This document shows, in pieces, positions 21,614-30,910 of a stretch of 64,000 nucleotides of DNA. The position numbers and the translations under genes are program-made. How positions within the stretch are numbered: the stretch's first letter is position 1; the number at the start of each line of letters is the position of its first letter. The notes under the pieces are model-generated. The model searched no databases. It was not told the origin of the DNA and saw only the letters and a list, made by a program, of their open reading frames with translations. Origin of the DNA: Oleispirillum sp963678075 (lineage in GTDB: Bacteria; Pseudomonadota; Alphaproteobacteria; Rhodospirillales; Rhodospirillaceae); assembly GCA_963678075.2 (NCBI GenBank), contig CAXXPK010000003.1:434001-498000 (forward strand). The letters run 5' to 3'.

Positions 21614-22876
21614 CTAAAGGTCCTCGATCATCGCGGCGGTAACCAGGATGATGCCGCCTTCCGAGCGGTAAAAGCGCTTGGCGTCCAATTCCGGGTCCTC
21701 GCCGATCACCAGACCGGGTGGGATGCTGGTGTTCTGGGCGATGATCGCGCGGTTGACGCGGGCGTGGCGGCCGATGTCGCAGTTGGGCAGGATCACGCTG
21801 TTTTCGATCAGGGAGTGGGAATTCACCCGCACGTTGTTCGATAACAGCGACCGCCGCACCGTGCCGCCGGAAACCACGCATCCGGCGCCGATCACGGAAT
21901 CGAGGGCGGTGCCGCGGCGGTCGTCGTCGTCGAACACGAACTTCGCCGGTGGCCGCTGTTCCTGACTGGTCCAGATCGGCCAGTCGGGGTCGTAGAGGTC
22001 CAGGGCCGGGGTGACGCTGGTCAAATCGATATTGGCTTCCCAATAGGCGTCCACCGTGCCGACATCGCGCCAGTAGGGTTCGATCTCGCGTACGGCGCGG
22101 ACGCAGCTGTCGGAGAAGCGGTGCGCGAACAGGCTGGACCGGCCGACCAGGTTGGGCAGCATGTCCTTGCCGAAATCGCGGCTGGACCCTTGCGTGCCGG
22201 CGTCGCGGATCAATTGCGCGAACAGGAAGTCGGCGTTGAAGATATAGATGCCCATGCTGGCGAAGGCGACGTCCGTCCGCCCCGGAATCGGTGCCGGGTT
22301 GGTCGGTTTTTCCATGAACTCGACGATCCGGTCGTGCTCGTCCACCCGGACGATGCCGAACTCCGAGGCGCGGGCCAGAGGTACCTCGACGCAGGCGACC
22401 GTCGTCTCGGCGCCGTGACCGATGTGCTGCGCCAACATCTTGGAATAGTCCTGCTTGTAAACATGGTCGCCCGCCAGCACCAGGATGTAGGTGGGGGCGA
22501 TGGCGCGGATGAAGTCCATGTTCTGATAGACCGCGTCGGCGGTGCCGCTATACCAGCTTTCATCGGCGGTCTGTTGCTGCGCGGGCCAGATTTCGATGAA
22601 TTCCTGCAACTCCGCCTTCAAAAAACCCCAGCCGCGTTGCACGTGCTGGATCAACTGGTGCGAACGGTACTGGGTCGGCACCGCGACCTTGCGGATGCCG
22701 GAATGGATGCAGTTGGTCAGCGGAAAATCGATGATGCGGAACTTGCCGGCGAAGGGGATCGCCGGTTTGGCGAGGCTGTCGGTCAAGTCCATCAGGCGGC
22801 TGCCGCGTCCGCCCGCCAGCACCAGGGCCAACGTATTCTTTAAGGAGGTGTTGAGGTCGTACTGACTGACGTCCAT
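21614..22876 (-). CDS. glgC: Glucose-1-phosphate adenylyltransferase
   Basis: A 420-aa enzyme that makes ADP-glucose, the committed step of bacterial glycogen synthesis. N-terminal nucleotidyltransferase domain with LVLAGGRGSRL and KPAIPFAGKFRIIDF, the catalytic-site segment AGDHVYKQDY, then a C-terminal left-handed beta-helix (hexapeptide repeats, SVIGAGCVV to PNCDIGRHARVNRAI). Length is normal for the family. Start ATG 22876 lies behind AAAGGGGGG. The stop TAG uses T and A of the IS target duplication and G of IS427 copy 3, so the IS supplies the end of the gene. Divergent from glgA. Confidence 0.95.
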   Translation of the reverse strand: MDVSQYDLNTSLKNTLALVLAGGRGSRLMDLTDSLAKPAIPFAGKFRIIDFPLTNCIHSGIRKVAVPTQYRSHQLIQHVQRGWGFLKAELQEFIEIWPAQQQTADESWYSGTADAVYQNMDFIRAIAPTYILVLAGDHVYKQDYSKMLAQHIGHGAETTVACVEVPLARASEFGIVRVDEHDRIVEFMEKPTNPAPIPGRTDVAFASMGIYIFNADFLFAQLIRDAGTQGSSRDFGKDMLPNLVGRSSLFAHRFSDSCVRAVREIEPYWRDVGTVDAYWEANIDLTSVTPALDLYDPDWPIWTSQEQRPPAKFVFDDDDRRGTALDSVIGAGCVVSGGTVRRSLLSNNVRVNSHSLIENSVILPNCDIGRHARVNRAIIAQNTSIPPGLVIGEDPELDAKRFYRSEGGIILVTAAMIEDL

Positions 22877-23081
22877 GGCCGGCCCCCCTTTGCGGCGTGT
22901 CTTACTTCTTCGACCACAGGTTATGCCATGGGGCCCGGGACGAAAAGGCAAAACGCGATGGGAGCGGAGACTTGTCACGCGGCTGTCCCGAATCCGCCCG
23001 CGGCGGCGTTTTGTCCCTACAGTCGCGGGGAAGGCTGTGCCATAGTCGAAGCAGTAATGAGAACCGGGATCACTTTTTGAA

Positions 23082-24527
23082 ATGAAGATTTTGTTCGTTG
23101 CCGGGGAAGTCTTCCCGCTGGTCAAGACGGGGGGGCTCTCCGACGTCGTGGGTGCTCTGCCCAAGGCGTTTCGGGCTCTTGGCGACGAGGTTCGGGTTCT
23201 GCTGCCGGGCTATCCCGAGGCGATGGCCCGCGTGGTCGATCCGGGGACGCCCCTGTCGCTGGGCGATTCGCTGAGGTTCGGTCCGGCGCGCCTGATCCCG
23301 GCCCGGATGCCCGATAGCATGCTGGAAGTGATCCTGCTGGATTGTCCCGAGGCGTTTGCCCGTGCCGGAGGCCCCTATCTCGATCCCGAGGGGCGCGATT
23401 GGCCGGACAATTTCCGCCGTTTCGCGCTGTTGTCGCGGGTCGCCGCAATGATCGGCGTGTCCGGCGGATTGATGGGCTGGCAGCCCGATATCATCCACGC
23501 CCACGATTGGCAGACCGGCCTTATTCCCATCTATCTGCGGCAGTGGGGCGGGGCGACACCGGGGACCGTGTTCACCATTCACAATCTGCATTATCAGGGC
23601 GTGTTCGGGCCAGAGGTGCTGCCCGAGATCGCCGTCGATCCAAGATTCAACACCATCGACGGCATGGAATTCTATGGCAACGTCAGTTTTCTCAAGGCAG
23701 GGTTGGTGTTCGCCGATTATCTGACCACGGTCAGCCCGACCTACGCGCGGGAAATCCAGACCCATGCCTTTGGATGCAGCCTGGAAGGCGTGGTTCTGGA
23801 ACGCGCCGATCGCTTGCGCGGCATCTTGAACGGCATCGACCAGGACATCTGGAACCCGGAAGCCAACGCCGCGATCGCCGCGCCCTTTGCGCCGGACGAT
23901 CTGTCCGGCAAGGCGGTCTGCAAGGCAAAATTGCAGGCATCCTCCGGTTTGGAACCCGATGCCACCGCGCCGCTGCTGGGTTTTCTGGGGCGGTTTGTCT
24001 GGCAGAAGGGGCTGGACGTCGTGTTGGAGGCCTTGCCGAAGGTTCTGGAGATGGGCTTTCAGGTGGTGCTGCAAGGCACCGGCGAAGCGGGGTTGGAGCG
24101 TCTGGCGTGTGCTGCGGCGGACGCCTTTCCCGGTCGCGTCGCCGTGCACATCGGCTATGACGAGGACTTCGCGCACGCGATCGAGGCGGGGTCCGATCTT
24201 TTCGTCGTGCCGTCGCGCTTCGAACCCTGCGGACTGACGCAGATGTATGCGCTGCGTTATGGTACGATACCGGTGGTGCGGCGAACCGGTGGGCTGGCCG
24301 ACAGCGTCGTCGATGTTGATGAATCCCTGGATGGGACCGGCTTTGTCTTTGACGATGAAACCGCCGATGCCTTGCTGTCCGCCCTGGCGCGTGCCCGCGC
24401 CATGTTCGACCGTCCCGCCCTTTGGCGGGAGGTTCAGGTGCGCGCCATGAATCGGGATTTCTCGTGGCGGGCCGCCGTCGTGCATTACCGGGAAGTCTAT
24501 GAGACCGTGCAAAAATCCAGACGATAG
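23082..24527 (+). CDS. glgA: Glycogen synthase (ADP-glucose)
   Basis: A 481-aa GT5-family glucosyltransferase that elongates alpha-1,4-glucan with ADP-glucose. The N-terminal ADP-glucose-binding motif KTGGLSDVVGALPKA is at residues 15-29, then the Rossmann domain with HAHDWQTGLIP and the C-terminal domain with RFVWQKGLD and the catalytic-site segment PSRFEPCGLTQMYALRYG. Length is normal and there is no lesion. No clear Shine-Dalgarno precedes ATG 23082. It is followed 8 bp downstream by glgP, so the two form an operon. Confidence 0.95.
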   Translation: MKILFVAGEVFPLVKTGGLSDVVGALPKAFRALGDEVRVLLPGYPEAMARVVDPGTPLSLGDSLRFGPARLIPARMPDSMLEVILLDCPEAFARAGGPYLDPEGRDWPDNFRRFALLSRVAAMIGVSGGLMGWQPDIIHAHDWQTGLIPIYLRQWGGATPGTVFTIHNLHYQGVFGPEVLPEIAVDPRFNTIDGMEFYGNVSFLKAGLVFADYLTTVSPTYAREIQTHAFGCSLEGVVLERADRLRGILNGIDQDIWNPEANAAIAAPFAPDDLSGKAVCKAKLQASSGLEPDATAPLLGFLGRFVWQKGLDVVLEALPKVLEMGFQVVLQGTGEAGLERLACAAADAFPGRVAVHIGYDEDFAHAIEAGSDLFVVPSRFEPCGLTQMYALRYGTIPVVRRTGGLADSVVDVDESLDGTGFVFDDETADALLSALARARAMFDRPALWREVQVRAMNRDFSWRAAVVHYREVYETVQKSRR

Positions 24528-24535
24528 GGGCCGCC

Positions 24536-27019
24536 ATGTCGATCCGAATGAAGACCGATGGCTGTATGGATGAACACTTGTTCAAGGTTTTCAAGGATAC
24601 CGAGAGTCTGAAGAAGGCGCTGATGCGCTCGATGATTCAGACGGTCGGTCGCTCCCCCGATGGTGCGGAACTGCGGGATTGGTTCCTGGCGTTGGCGCAT
24701 CTGCTGCGCTTCGTCTTAAGCGAACGCAACGTTAAGACCTCCGGGCAAAGCTACGCCCAGGACAAGAAGCTGGTCTACTACCTGTCGATGGAATACCTGA
24801 TCGGACGGTCGCTGAAAAAGGTGCTGATCGATCTGGGGGTGATGGATGTCACCCTGCGCACGCTGGAGGACATGGGCCTCGATTTCGGCGCGGTGCAAAG
24901 CCACGAATACGATGCCGCGCTGGGCAACGGCGGCCTGGGGCGGTTGGCGGCGTGCTTCCTGGATTCGATGTTCACCCACGACTATCCCGGCATCGGCTAC
25001 GGCATCCGTTACGAGTACGGGATGTTCACCCAGAGGATCGAGGAAGGTCAGCAGCTTGAGCAGCCGGAAAACTGGCTGCGTTACGGCAATCCGTGGGAAG
25101 TGGCGCGTCCGTCGGTTCTGTACAAGGTGCGCCTGGGCGGCCGTAACCTGTGCTTCCGCAACGCCAGTGGCGAAGAGATCTGTCAGTGGGTGGATGCCGA
25201 GGAAGTGATGGCAATGGCCTTCGACACGCCGGTTTCCGGCTTCGATACCGAGACAGTGGGCAACCTGCGTCTGTGGTCGGCGCGGTCCACCCGTGAATTC
25301 GACCTCAACTATTTCAATCAGGGAAACTACATCGAGGCGGTGCGCAGCAAGACGATCTCGGAAACCCTGTCGAAGGTGCTTTACCCCAACGACAAAAGCC
25401 AGGATGGTCAGGAACTGCGCCTGAAGCAGGAATACTTCTTCGTCAGTGCCTCGATGCAGGACATCATTCATCGCTATCTGCGCACCCATGACGATCTGTC
25501 GATCTTCGCCGACAAGGTGGCGATCCAGCTGAACGACACCCATCCGGCGATGGCGGTGGCGGAGTTGATGCGTCTGTTGATGGACGACCACGCGATGGGC
25601 TTCGAGGCGGCGTGGAACGTCACCCGCCGGACCTTCGCCTATACCAACCACACCCTTCTGCCCGAGGCGTTGGAAACCTGGTCGATCGATATGCTACAGG
25701 CGATCTTGCCGCGCCATCTGGAAATCATCTATCAGATCAACGATGTCTTCCTGCGTGAGGTGCGGCGCTCCTTCCCCGGCGATCCGTCGATTCTGGGGCG
25801 GGTGTCGTTGGTTGACGACCATACCCGGCACATCCGCATGGCGCATCTGGCGGTGGTCGGCAGTCACAAGGTCAACGGCGTCGCGGCGCTGCACACCAAG
25901 CTGCTGCGCGAGGGGCTGTTCGCCGATTTTGCCCGCATCTGGCCGGAAAAGTTCGTCAATATGACCAACGGCATCACGCCGCGCCGCTGGTTGCGTCAGG
26001 CCAATCCGAATCTGTCCACCCTGATCACCGAGGCGATCGGCAATGGCTGGGAAAAGGATCTCAGCCGCTTGCATGCCTTGGTTCCGTTGGCCGACGATGT
26101 CTTCTTCCAAAAACGGTTTCAGGAAATCAAGTTCGCCAACAAGCAGCGGCTGGCCAAGGAAATCGCCACTTGCTGCCATGTCGAGGTCGATCCGGCCAGT
26201 CTGTTCGACACCCAGGTCAAGCGCTTCCACGAATACAAGCGTCAGCTGTTGAACGTTTTGCACGTGATTTCCCGCTATAACCGCCTGAAGGACGATCCGC
26301 ACGCCGTCGTGGTGCCGCGCACCGTGATCTTCGCGGGCAAGGCGGCGCCTGGCTACGATATGGCGAAGCTGATCATCCGCCTGGTCCTGGACGTCGCGGA
26401 AACCGTCAATCACGACCGCGCCACTCAGGGCAAATTGAAGGTCGTCTTCATTCCCGACTACAAGGTTTCCAGCGCCGAGATCATCATTCCCGGAAGCGAA
26501 CTGTCGGAACAGATTTCGACGGCGGGGACCGAGGCCTCGGGTACCGGCAACATGAAGTTCGCGCTGAACGGGGTGTTGACCATCGGCACCATGGATGGCG
26601 CCAACATCGAAATCCATGACGAGGTGGGGGCCTGCAATATTTTCATCTTCGGCCTCGATGTGGCGGAGGCGAAGGATCTGCGCGCCGGGTCCTACGATCC
26701 GTGGGAGTATTACAACGGGAACGGGGAACTGCGCCGCACCCTGGACATGATCCGCACCGGCTTCTTCTCGCCCAGCGATCCGACCCGCTACAAATCCCTG
26801 ATCGACGCGCTTCTTCGTGGCGGCGACCACTTCCTGCTGTTGGCCGACTATGCCGATTATATCCGCTGTCAGGAAGAGGTGGACCGCACCTATCTGGATC
26901 GCACCGAATGGACGCGGCGCAGCATTCTGAATGTCGCCAACATGGGCAAGTTCTCGTCCGACCGCACCATTCACGACTACGCCAAGGTGATCTGGAACAT
27001 CAAACCTCTGGATCTGTGA
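24536..27019 (+). CDS. glgP: Glycogen/starch/alpha-glucan phosphorylase
   Basis: An 827-aa GT35 enzyme that releases glucose-1-phosphate from glycogen. Conserved landmarks are YYLSMEYLIGRSL near the N-terminus, NGGLGRLAACFLDS, QLNDTHPA, and the pyridoxal-phosphate site EASGTGNMKFALNG with its Lys. Length is typical and the frame is open. It is cotranscribed with glgA, so synthesis and breakdown are made from the same message, a common arrangement in Proteobacteria. Confidence 0.95.
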   Translation: MSIRMKTDGCMDEHLFKVFKDTESLKKALMRSMIQTVGRSPDGAELRDWFLALAHLLRFVLSERNVKTSGQSYAQDKKLVYYLSMEYLIGRSLKKVLIDLGVMDVTLRTLEDMGLDFGAVQSHEYDAALGNGGLGRLAACFLDSMFTHDYPGIGYGIRYEYGMFTQRIEEGQQLEQPENWLRYGNPWEVARPSVLYKVRLGGRNLCFRNASGEEICQWVDAEEVMAMAFDTPVSGFDTETVGNLRLWSARSTREFDLNYFNQGNYIEAVRSKTISETLSKVLYPNDKSQDGQELRLKQEYFFVSASMQDIIHRYLRTHDDLSIFADKVAIQLNDTHPAMAVAELMRLLMDDHAMGFEAAWNVTRRTFAYTNHTLLPEALETWSIDMLQAILPRHLEIIYQINDVFLREVRRSFPGDPSILGRVSLVDDHTRHIRMAHLAVVGSHKVNGVAALHTKLLREGLFADFARIWPEKFVNMTNGITPRRWLRQANPNLSTLITEAIGNGWEKDLSRLHALVPLADDVFFQKRFQEIKFANKQRLAKEIATCCHVEVDPASLFDTQVKRFHEYKRQLLNVLHVISRYNRLKDDPHAVVVPRTVIFAGKAAPGYDMAKLIIRLVLDVAETVNHDRATQGKLKVVFIPDYKVSSAEIIIPGSELSEQISTAGTEASGTGNMKFALNGVLTIGTMDGANIEIHDEVGACNIFIFGLDVAEAKDLRAGSYDPWEYYNGNGELRRTLDMIRTGFFSPSDPTRYKSLIDALLRGGDHFLLLADYADYIRCQEEVDRTYLDRTEWTRRSILNVANMGKFSSDRTIHDYAKVIWNIKPLDL

Positions 27020-27027
27020 GGTCCGCG

Positions 27028-27678
27028 ATGGCGAAAAACGACGACCACAGTTGTGCCGATTTCCGGCAGTTGAACTGCTATCGGCAGGACAAGATGTACC
27101 CCTCTTTCTGTCTGACCCAGGCGCTGGAGCCGGGGCTTCGTGAGGAGGCACTGGCCGCCTATCGCGGCGGCGAACTGGACGAACGCATGGCGCGCGCCTC
27201 GGCCGAGGTCGAGGGGCAGTACTATGGCAAACTGACGCGGGTCGAGGAGACCCTGGTCTTCGCCAAGAAGATCGGCATCGCCACCTGCGTCGGCCTGATC
27301 GAGGAAACCCGAATTTTCGCGAGGTTTCTGCGCCTGGGCGGTATGGAGCCCTATGCCGTGGTGTGCAAGGTGGGGGCGACCGATAAGACCGAAATCGGCA
27401 TCCCCAATACCATCAAGGTCAAACCCGGCGAACCGGAGGCCTGCTGCAACCCGGTGCTCCAGGCCCTGGTCCTCAATGCCCGGAAATCCGACCTTAACGT
27501 CATCGTCGGCTTGTGCGTTGGCCACGACAGCCTGTTCATCCGCCATTCCGAGGCGTCGGTCACCACCCTGATCGCCAAGGATCGGGTGCTTGGCCATAAT
27601 CCCGTCGCCGCGCTTTACACCAGCCAAACCTATTACAAGCGCCTGTTCGACGAGGACCGGATCAACGGCTTCACCTGA
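27028..27678 (+). CDS. DUF1847 family cysteine-rich protein
   Basis: A 216-aa protein with an N-terminal Cys cluster (CADFRQLNCYRQ, then FCLTQ) and further Cys in ATCVGL, CCNPV and GLCVGHDS, as in DUF1847, predicted to bind metal. No enzymatic function is established. ATG 27028 starts 9 bp after the glgP stop, so it may belong to the glgA-glgP operon. The gene is intact. A link to glycogen metabolism rests only on position. Confidence 0.8.
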   Translation: MAKNDDHSCADFRQLNCYRQDKMYPSFCLTQALEPGLREEALAAYRGGELDERMARASAEVEGQYYGKLTRVEETLVFAKKIGIATCVGLIEETRIFARFLRLGGMEPYAVVCKVGATDKTEIGIPNTIKVKPGEPEACCNPVLQALVLNARKSDLNVIVGLCVGHDSLFIRHSEASVTTLIAKDRVLGHNPVAALYTSQTYYKRLFDEDRINGFT

Positions 27679-27847
27679 GGGGGCGACGATTTTTGTGAAA
27701 ACATGACGGAGATCGCTGGCGTGGAGGCGTTCGGGCGATTATTTCCGTCTTGGGTCCTCGGGCAGCGGGCCCGCGCCTCTGGCGGCGCGGTTCAATTTGG
27801 CGGGAAACTTTCGGGGGCGCGCCGCGCCATCCCGGGGTAACGGAAAA

Positions 27848-29121
27848 ATGAACGAGGATTTCTGGCAGACCTTGGCCGCGCAGCGGCGCAGGGTGCTGTG
27901 CGCTATCGCGGCGTTCGGGGTGGCGGTCTGTTTGGTCGCGGTTTTCGCCGTGCACCATCTTGGCGTGGAGCTCAGCCGCCAATTGTTGGCCGATTTGGCG
28001 ATGTCCCAGGCCAAGCAACTGGGGGAGACCTTCGGTTCCGACGAGGAAGATCCCCTTCGGGCGGTTGGGAAGCACCGCGCGTTGATCGATTATGCGGCTC
28101 GGACACGGGATCATTTAGTCGCGGTGCGGGTCGTCGATGCGGGCGACGCGGTGCAAAGCCTGACCGTTTTGCCGGCCTTTCCCGGCATTGAAGGTCAATT
28201 CGATGCCGGCCTGAATGCGGCGGACATCGACGTGCAAAGGGGACATTGCGAAAAAGGGATCGGTGGCGGCGCGAAAGTGTTTCTCGTCCGCGTGCCGTTC
28301 GGACCCTCGACCGGCTGGTTTTTCGAGGGGTTTCACCGGGCATCGCCCGAGACCGTGCGCGAAATCAATTCGATCTACGCGACGGCCGTCGTGCTGATCA
28401 TGGTGACCTTGGCGATCACCGTCGTCCTGACGTATCCGGTGGTGCGTTTTCTTCAATCCAATCTGTTCAATACGTCCAGGAATCTGCTTAAGGCGAATCT
28501 GGATATGTTGAAGGCCTTGGGTTGCGCCACCGCCAAGCGCGACAGCGACACCGGGGATCACAATTATCGGGTCACCTTCTATGCCGTCCGTATCGCCGAG
28601 AAGATGAGGCTCAACGACCGGGCGATCCGGGGGCTGATCAAAGGTGCGTTGTTGCACGATGTCGGCAAGATCGCGGTGCGCGACGCGGTTCTGTGGAAGT
28701 CGTGGCGATTGGACGAGGCGGAGCTCGCGGAAATGCGACAGCATGTCGCGCACGGCGTGGAAATCATTGCCTCCGACGCCTGGTTGCCCGCCATCATGAA
28801 AAGGTCGATGGATCTGGATATCCCAAGGGGCTCCGCAGCGGCGAGATCCCGCTTACTGCCCGGATTTTCGCGGTGGCCGATGTCTTCGATGCCCTGATCA
28901 GCCGTCGCCCCTACAAGAAGGCCTTGCCGTTGGATCAGGTTCTTTCGATCCTGGAAGAGGGGCGTGGCAGCCATTTCGACGAGGTGGTTCTGGAGGCCTT
29001 CCTCTCGATCCTCGGCGATGTCGCGCCGATTGCCCAGCAGACCGACGGTGTCGCCGCGCAAACCATCGCCGAAGCTCTGATCCTCCGGTATTTTGGGGTG
29101 GATCGTGTTCTGGCTGCGTGA
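27848..29121 (+). pseudogene. Membrane sensor with HD-GYP cyclic-di-GMP phosphodiesterase domain, frameshifted
   Basis: An N-terminal membrane segment (AIAAFGVAVCLVAVFAV), an extracytoplasmic sensing region of about 150 residues, and a second membrane segment (TAVVLIMVTLAITVVL) precede an HD-GYP domain. The HD motif LLHDVGKI is in the first frame. Near 28782 the frame shifts, and VARHHEKVDGSGYPKG and DVFDALISRRPYKKA continue in the next frame to TGA 29121. The domain is therefore cut between its HD and GYP parts. It would have degraded cyclic di-GMP, opposing the cyclase at 2700. Confidence 0.85.
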
Positions 29122-29132
29122 CGGCGCGGGTT

Positions 29133-30905
29133 TTATCGTTCCCGCTTGATCGCGGCATCGACGGTCATCCGGCGGTTCCAGTTGGGGTGTTCGTTCACCG
29201 TTCCCGGCAGGTTGACCTGGGTGGTTTCTCCCAACAGATCGCCAGGGTTGACGATCAGCAATTGCGACGGAGTACGGGCGGCGAAGCGATGCACCGCGTC
29301 GGTCAGGGCGGTCAGGCTTTCCGGCGTCGCCGAGGTGGGTGGCGCGTCGGTCAGTTTCTGGTCGGCCAGAGCCGAGGCCAGGGCGGCGCGTTCGGCTTCG
29401 CGGTTTTTGCGCTCGGCGGCTTCGCCGTCGCCGAAGACCTTGGCCTCGGCGCGCAGGTCGATGTTATGACCCAACCAGTGGCCGACGATGGTTGGCATGT
29501 CGTGGGTGGTGGGCGTCACCAGGGCCAGCGGCGGATAGGTGTCGGGTCGTTTGAACAGGTCGCTTGGCCATTTTTCGAAATAGACGACGCGATAGGACAA
29601 CAGGCGCTCGGCCTCCAGACGCTCGCGGAAGTCATCCGGTACCGTGCCCAGGTCCTCGCCGATCACCATGCAACGGTTGCGGCAGCTTTCCAGTGCGACG
29701 ATTCCCAAAAGATCGTCGAACGGGTACGAGACATAGGCTCCGTTCATGGTCGGGGTGACGCGTTCGGCGTTGACCAGGGCGAAGGCCGCGACCTCGGGGC
29801 TTTCGGGGTCCTGGAAGGGGGCGGGCCAAGTGTTCCAGGACAGGCCGCCCATGGTCTCGTACAAGGCCGCGAATTCGGCGAAGCGGCGCAAGGCATTGCC
29901 TCCCGTGGCGCAGAAGTCCTCGAAGGTGGCAAGGCGTTCCGGCGGGAGTTGCAGAAAGTCTTCGTAGAGTTCGAACAACGCCTTGTTCTTCAGGTCGCTG
30001 ACCGTGGGGTAGTCGATGAAGTCGCCACGCCGCGCGGCCTTCAGCGCCGAACGGAAAGCCGGGGCTGCGACCAGTGCGTGCAGGCCGGGACTGTCGGCGG
30101 CGAAGGGAATGGCGTCGGGCGCGATCATCAAGGGATTCAGAAACGTCCGACTGGATGGCGAATAGGGGCTGCAGGCGTCCGGCCAGACCGGAAACAGGGC
30201 GTGCAGCGGGTTGATGCCGACCATCGTCGCCCCCAGCTTCGCCGCGCTTTCGACGAAGGCGGACAAGCCGTCAAAGTCGCCGATTCCCCAATCCTTGGCG
30301 TGTTTCAGGGCGTAGACCTGGCAGGAGAGCCCCCACCGTCGTTCGCCCTTTTCCATCCACTCCGGGACGAAGGCGCGGCTGGGGGCCAGGATGATGCGAG
30401 TGGTGGCGTGGATTTCGCCGAAATCCACCGAAAGATCGTGATAACCGTCGGGCAATGGGGAGGGCAGGTCAAGCCGCCGTCGTGTCACGGTGCGTCCGCC
30501 GATATCGGCCGCCGCGGCGATCGGCAGCGCGCAGACGGCCAACGAGCCCGTGTGAATGTCGCCGTTTTCCACGGCGAGCCGCCAGTCGATGTGCGAAAAA
30601 GCCAAGTCGTCGGGGATCGCGATTTCCACCGTGGTATCGGCGGCGGGATCGGCGCGGCGGATTACCAGGACCGGTGGTAACGGTTCGCGCCAGGGGCGTT
30701 CTTGCCAGTCGCGCAGGCTGTGCGCGGCTTCCGCGTCGGTGGCGGCGGAGATTCCCATGGCCTCCAGAATGGCGCGCTTGGCGTCGGCGGTGGTGATGTG
30801 ATGGTTTCCCGCGATGTCCCAATAGGAATCTTGAATCCCCGCGACTTCGGCCAAGCGGTCGAGGGGGCGGGAAGGGGTTTCGGTCTCGGGCAGCAGAGGA
30901 GTCAC
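29133..30905 (-). pseudogene. malQ: 4-alpha-glucanotransferase lacking its catalytic core
   Basis: A GH77 amylomaltase that would disproportionate malto-oligosaccharides. The frame is open (590 codons from GTG 30905, 5 bp after the glgX stop), and typical parts are present: DFDGLSAFVESAAKLGA, NPLHALFP, IGEDLGTVP and the C-terminal PTTHDMPTIVGHW. Around residue 385, AFALVNAERV joins TPTMNGAYVSYP. In relatives roughly 100 residues lie here, including the RIDHVMGL segment with the nucleophile Asp. The deletion is in frame, so a stable but probably inactive protein could be made. The deletion is inferred from family knowledge. Confidence 0.75.
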
Positions 30906-30910
30906 CGTGG

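Larger units (their letters stand above)
20769..21614 (-). mobile_element. IS427-like insertion sequence, copy 3 (complete length, 846 bp)
   Basis: Full-length copy with ends GGCTCAGGACTCATTAA and its partner, flanked by TA on both sides (20767-20768, 21615-21616), a clean 2-bp target duplication. It sits between the stops of thiC and glgC, which converge on it. An in-frame TAA directly before MSDHKG in the OrfB frame (CAA in copy 1) breaks the OrfAB fusion, so this copy is probably not autonomous. Confidence 0.92.
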
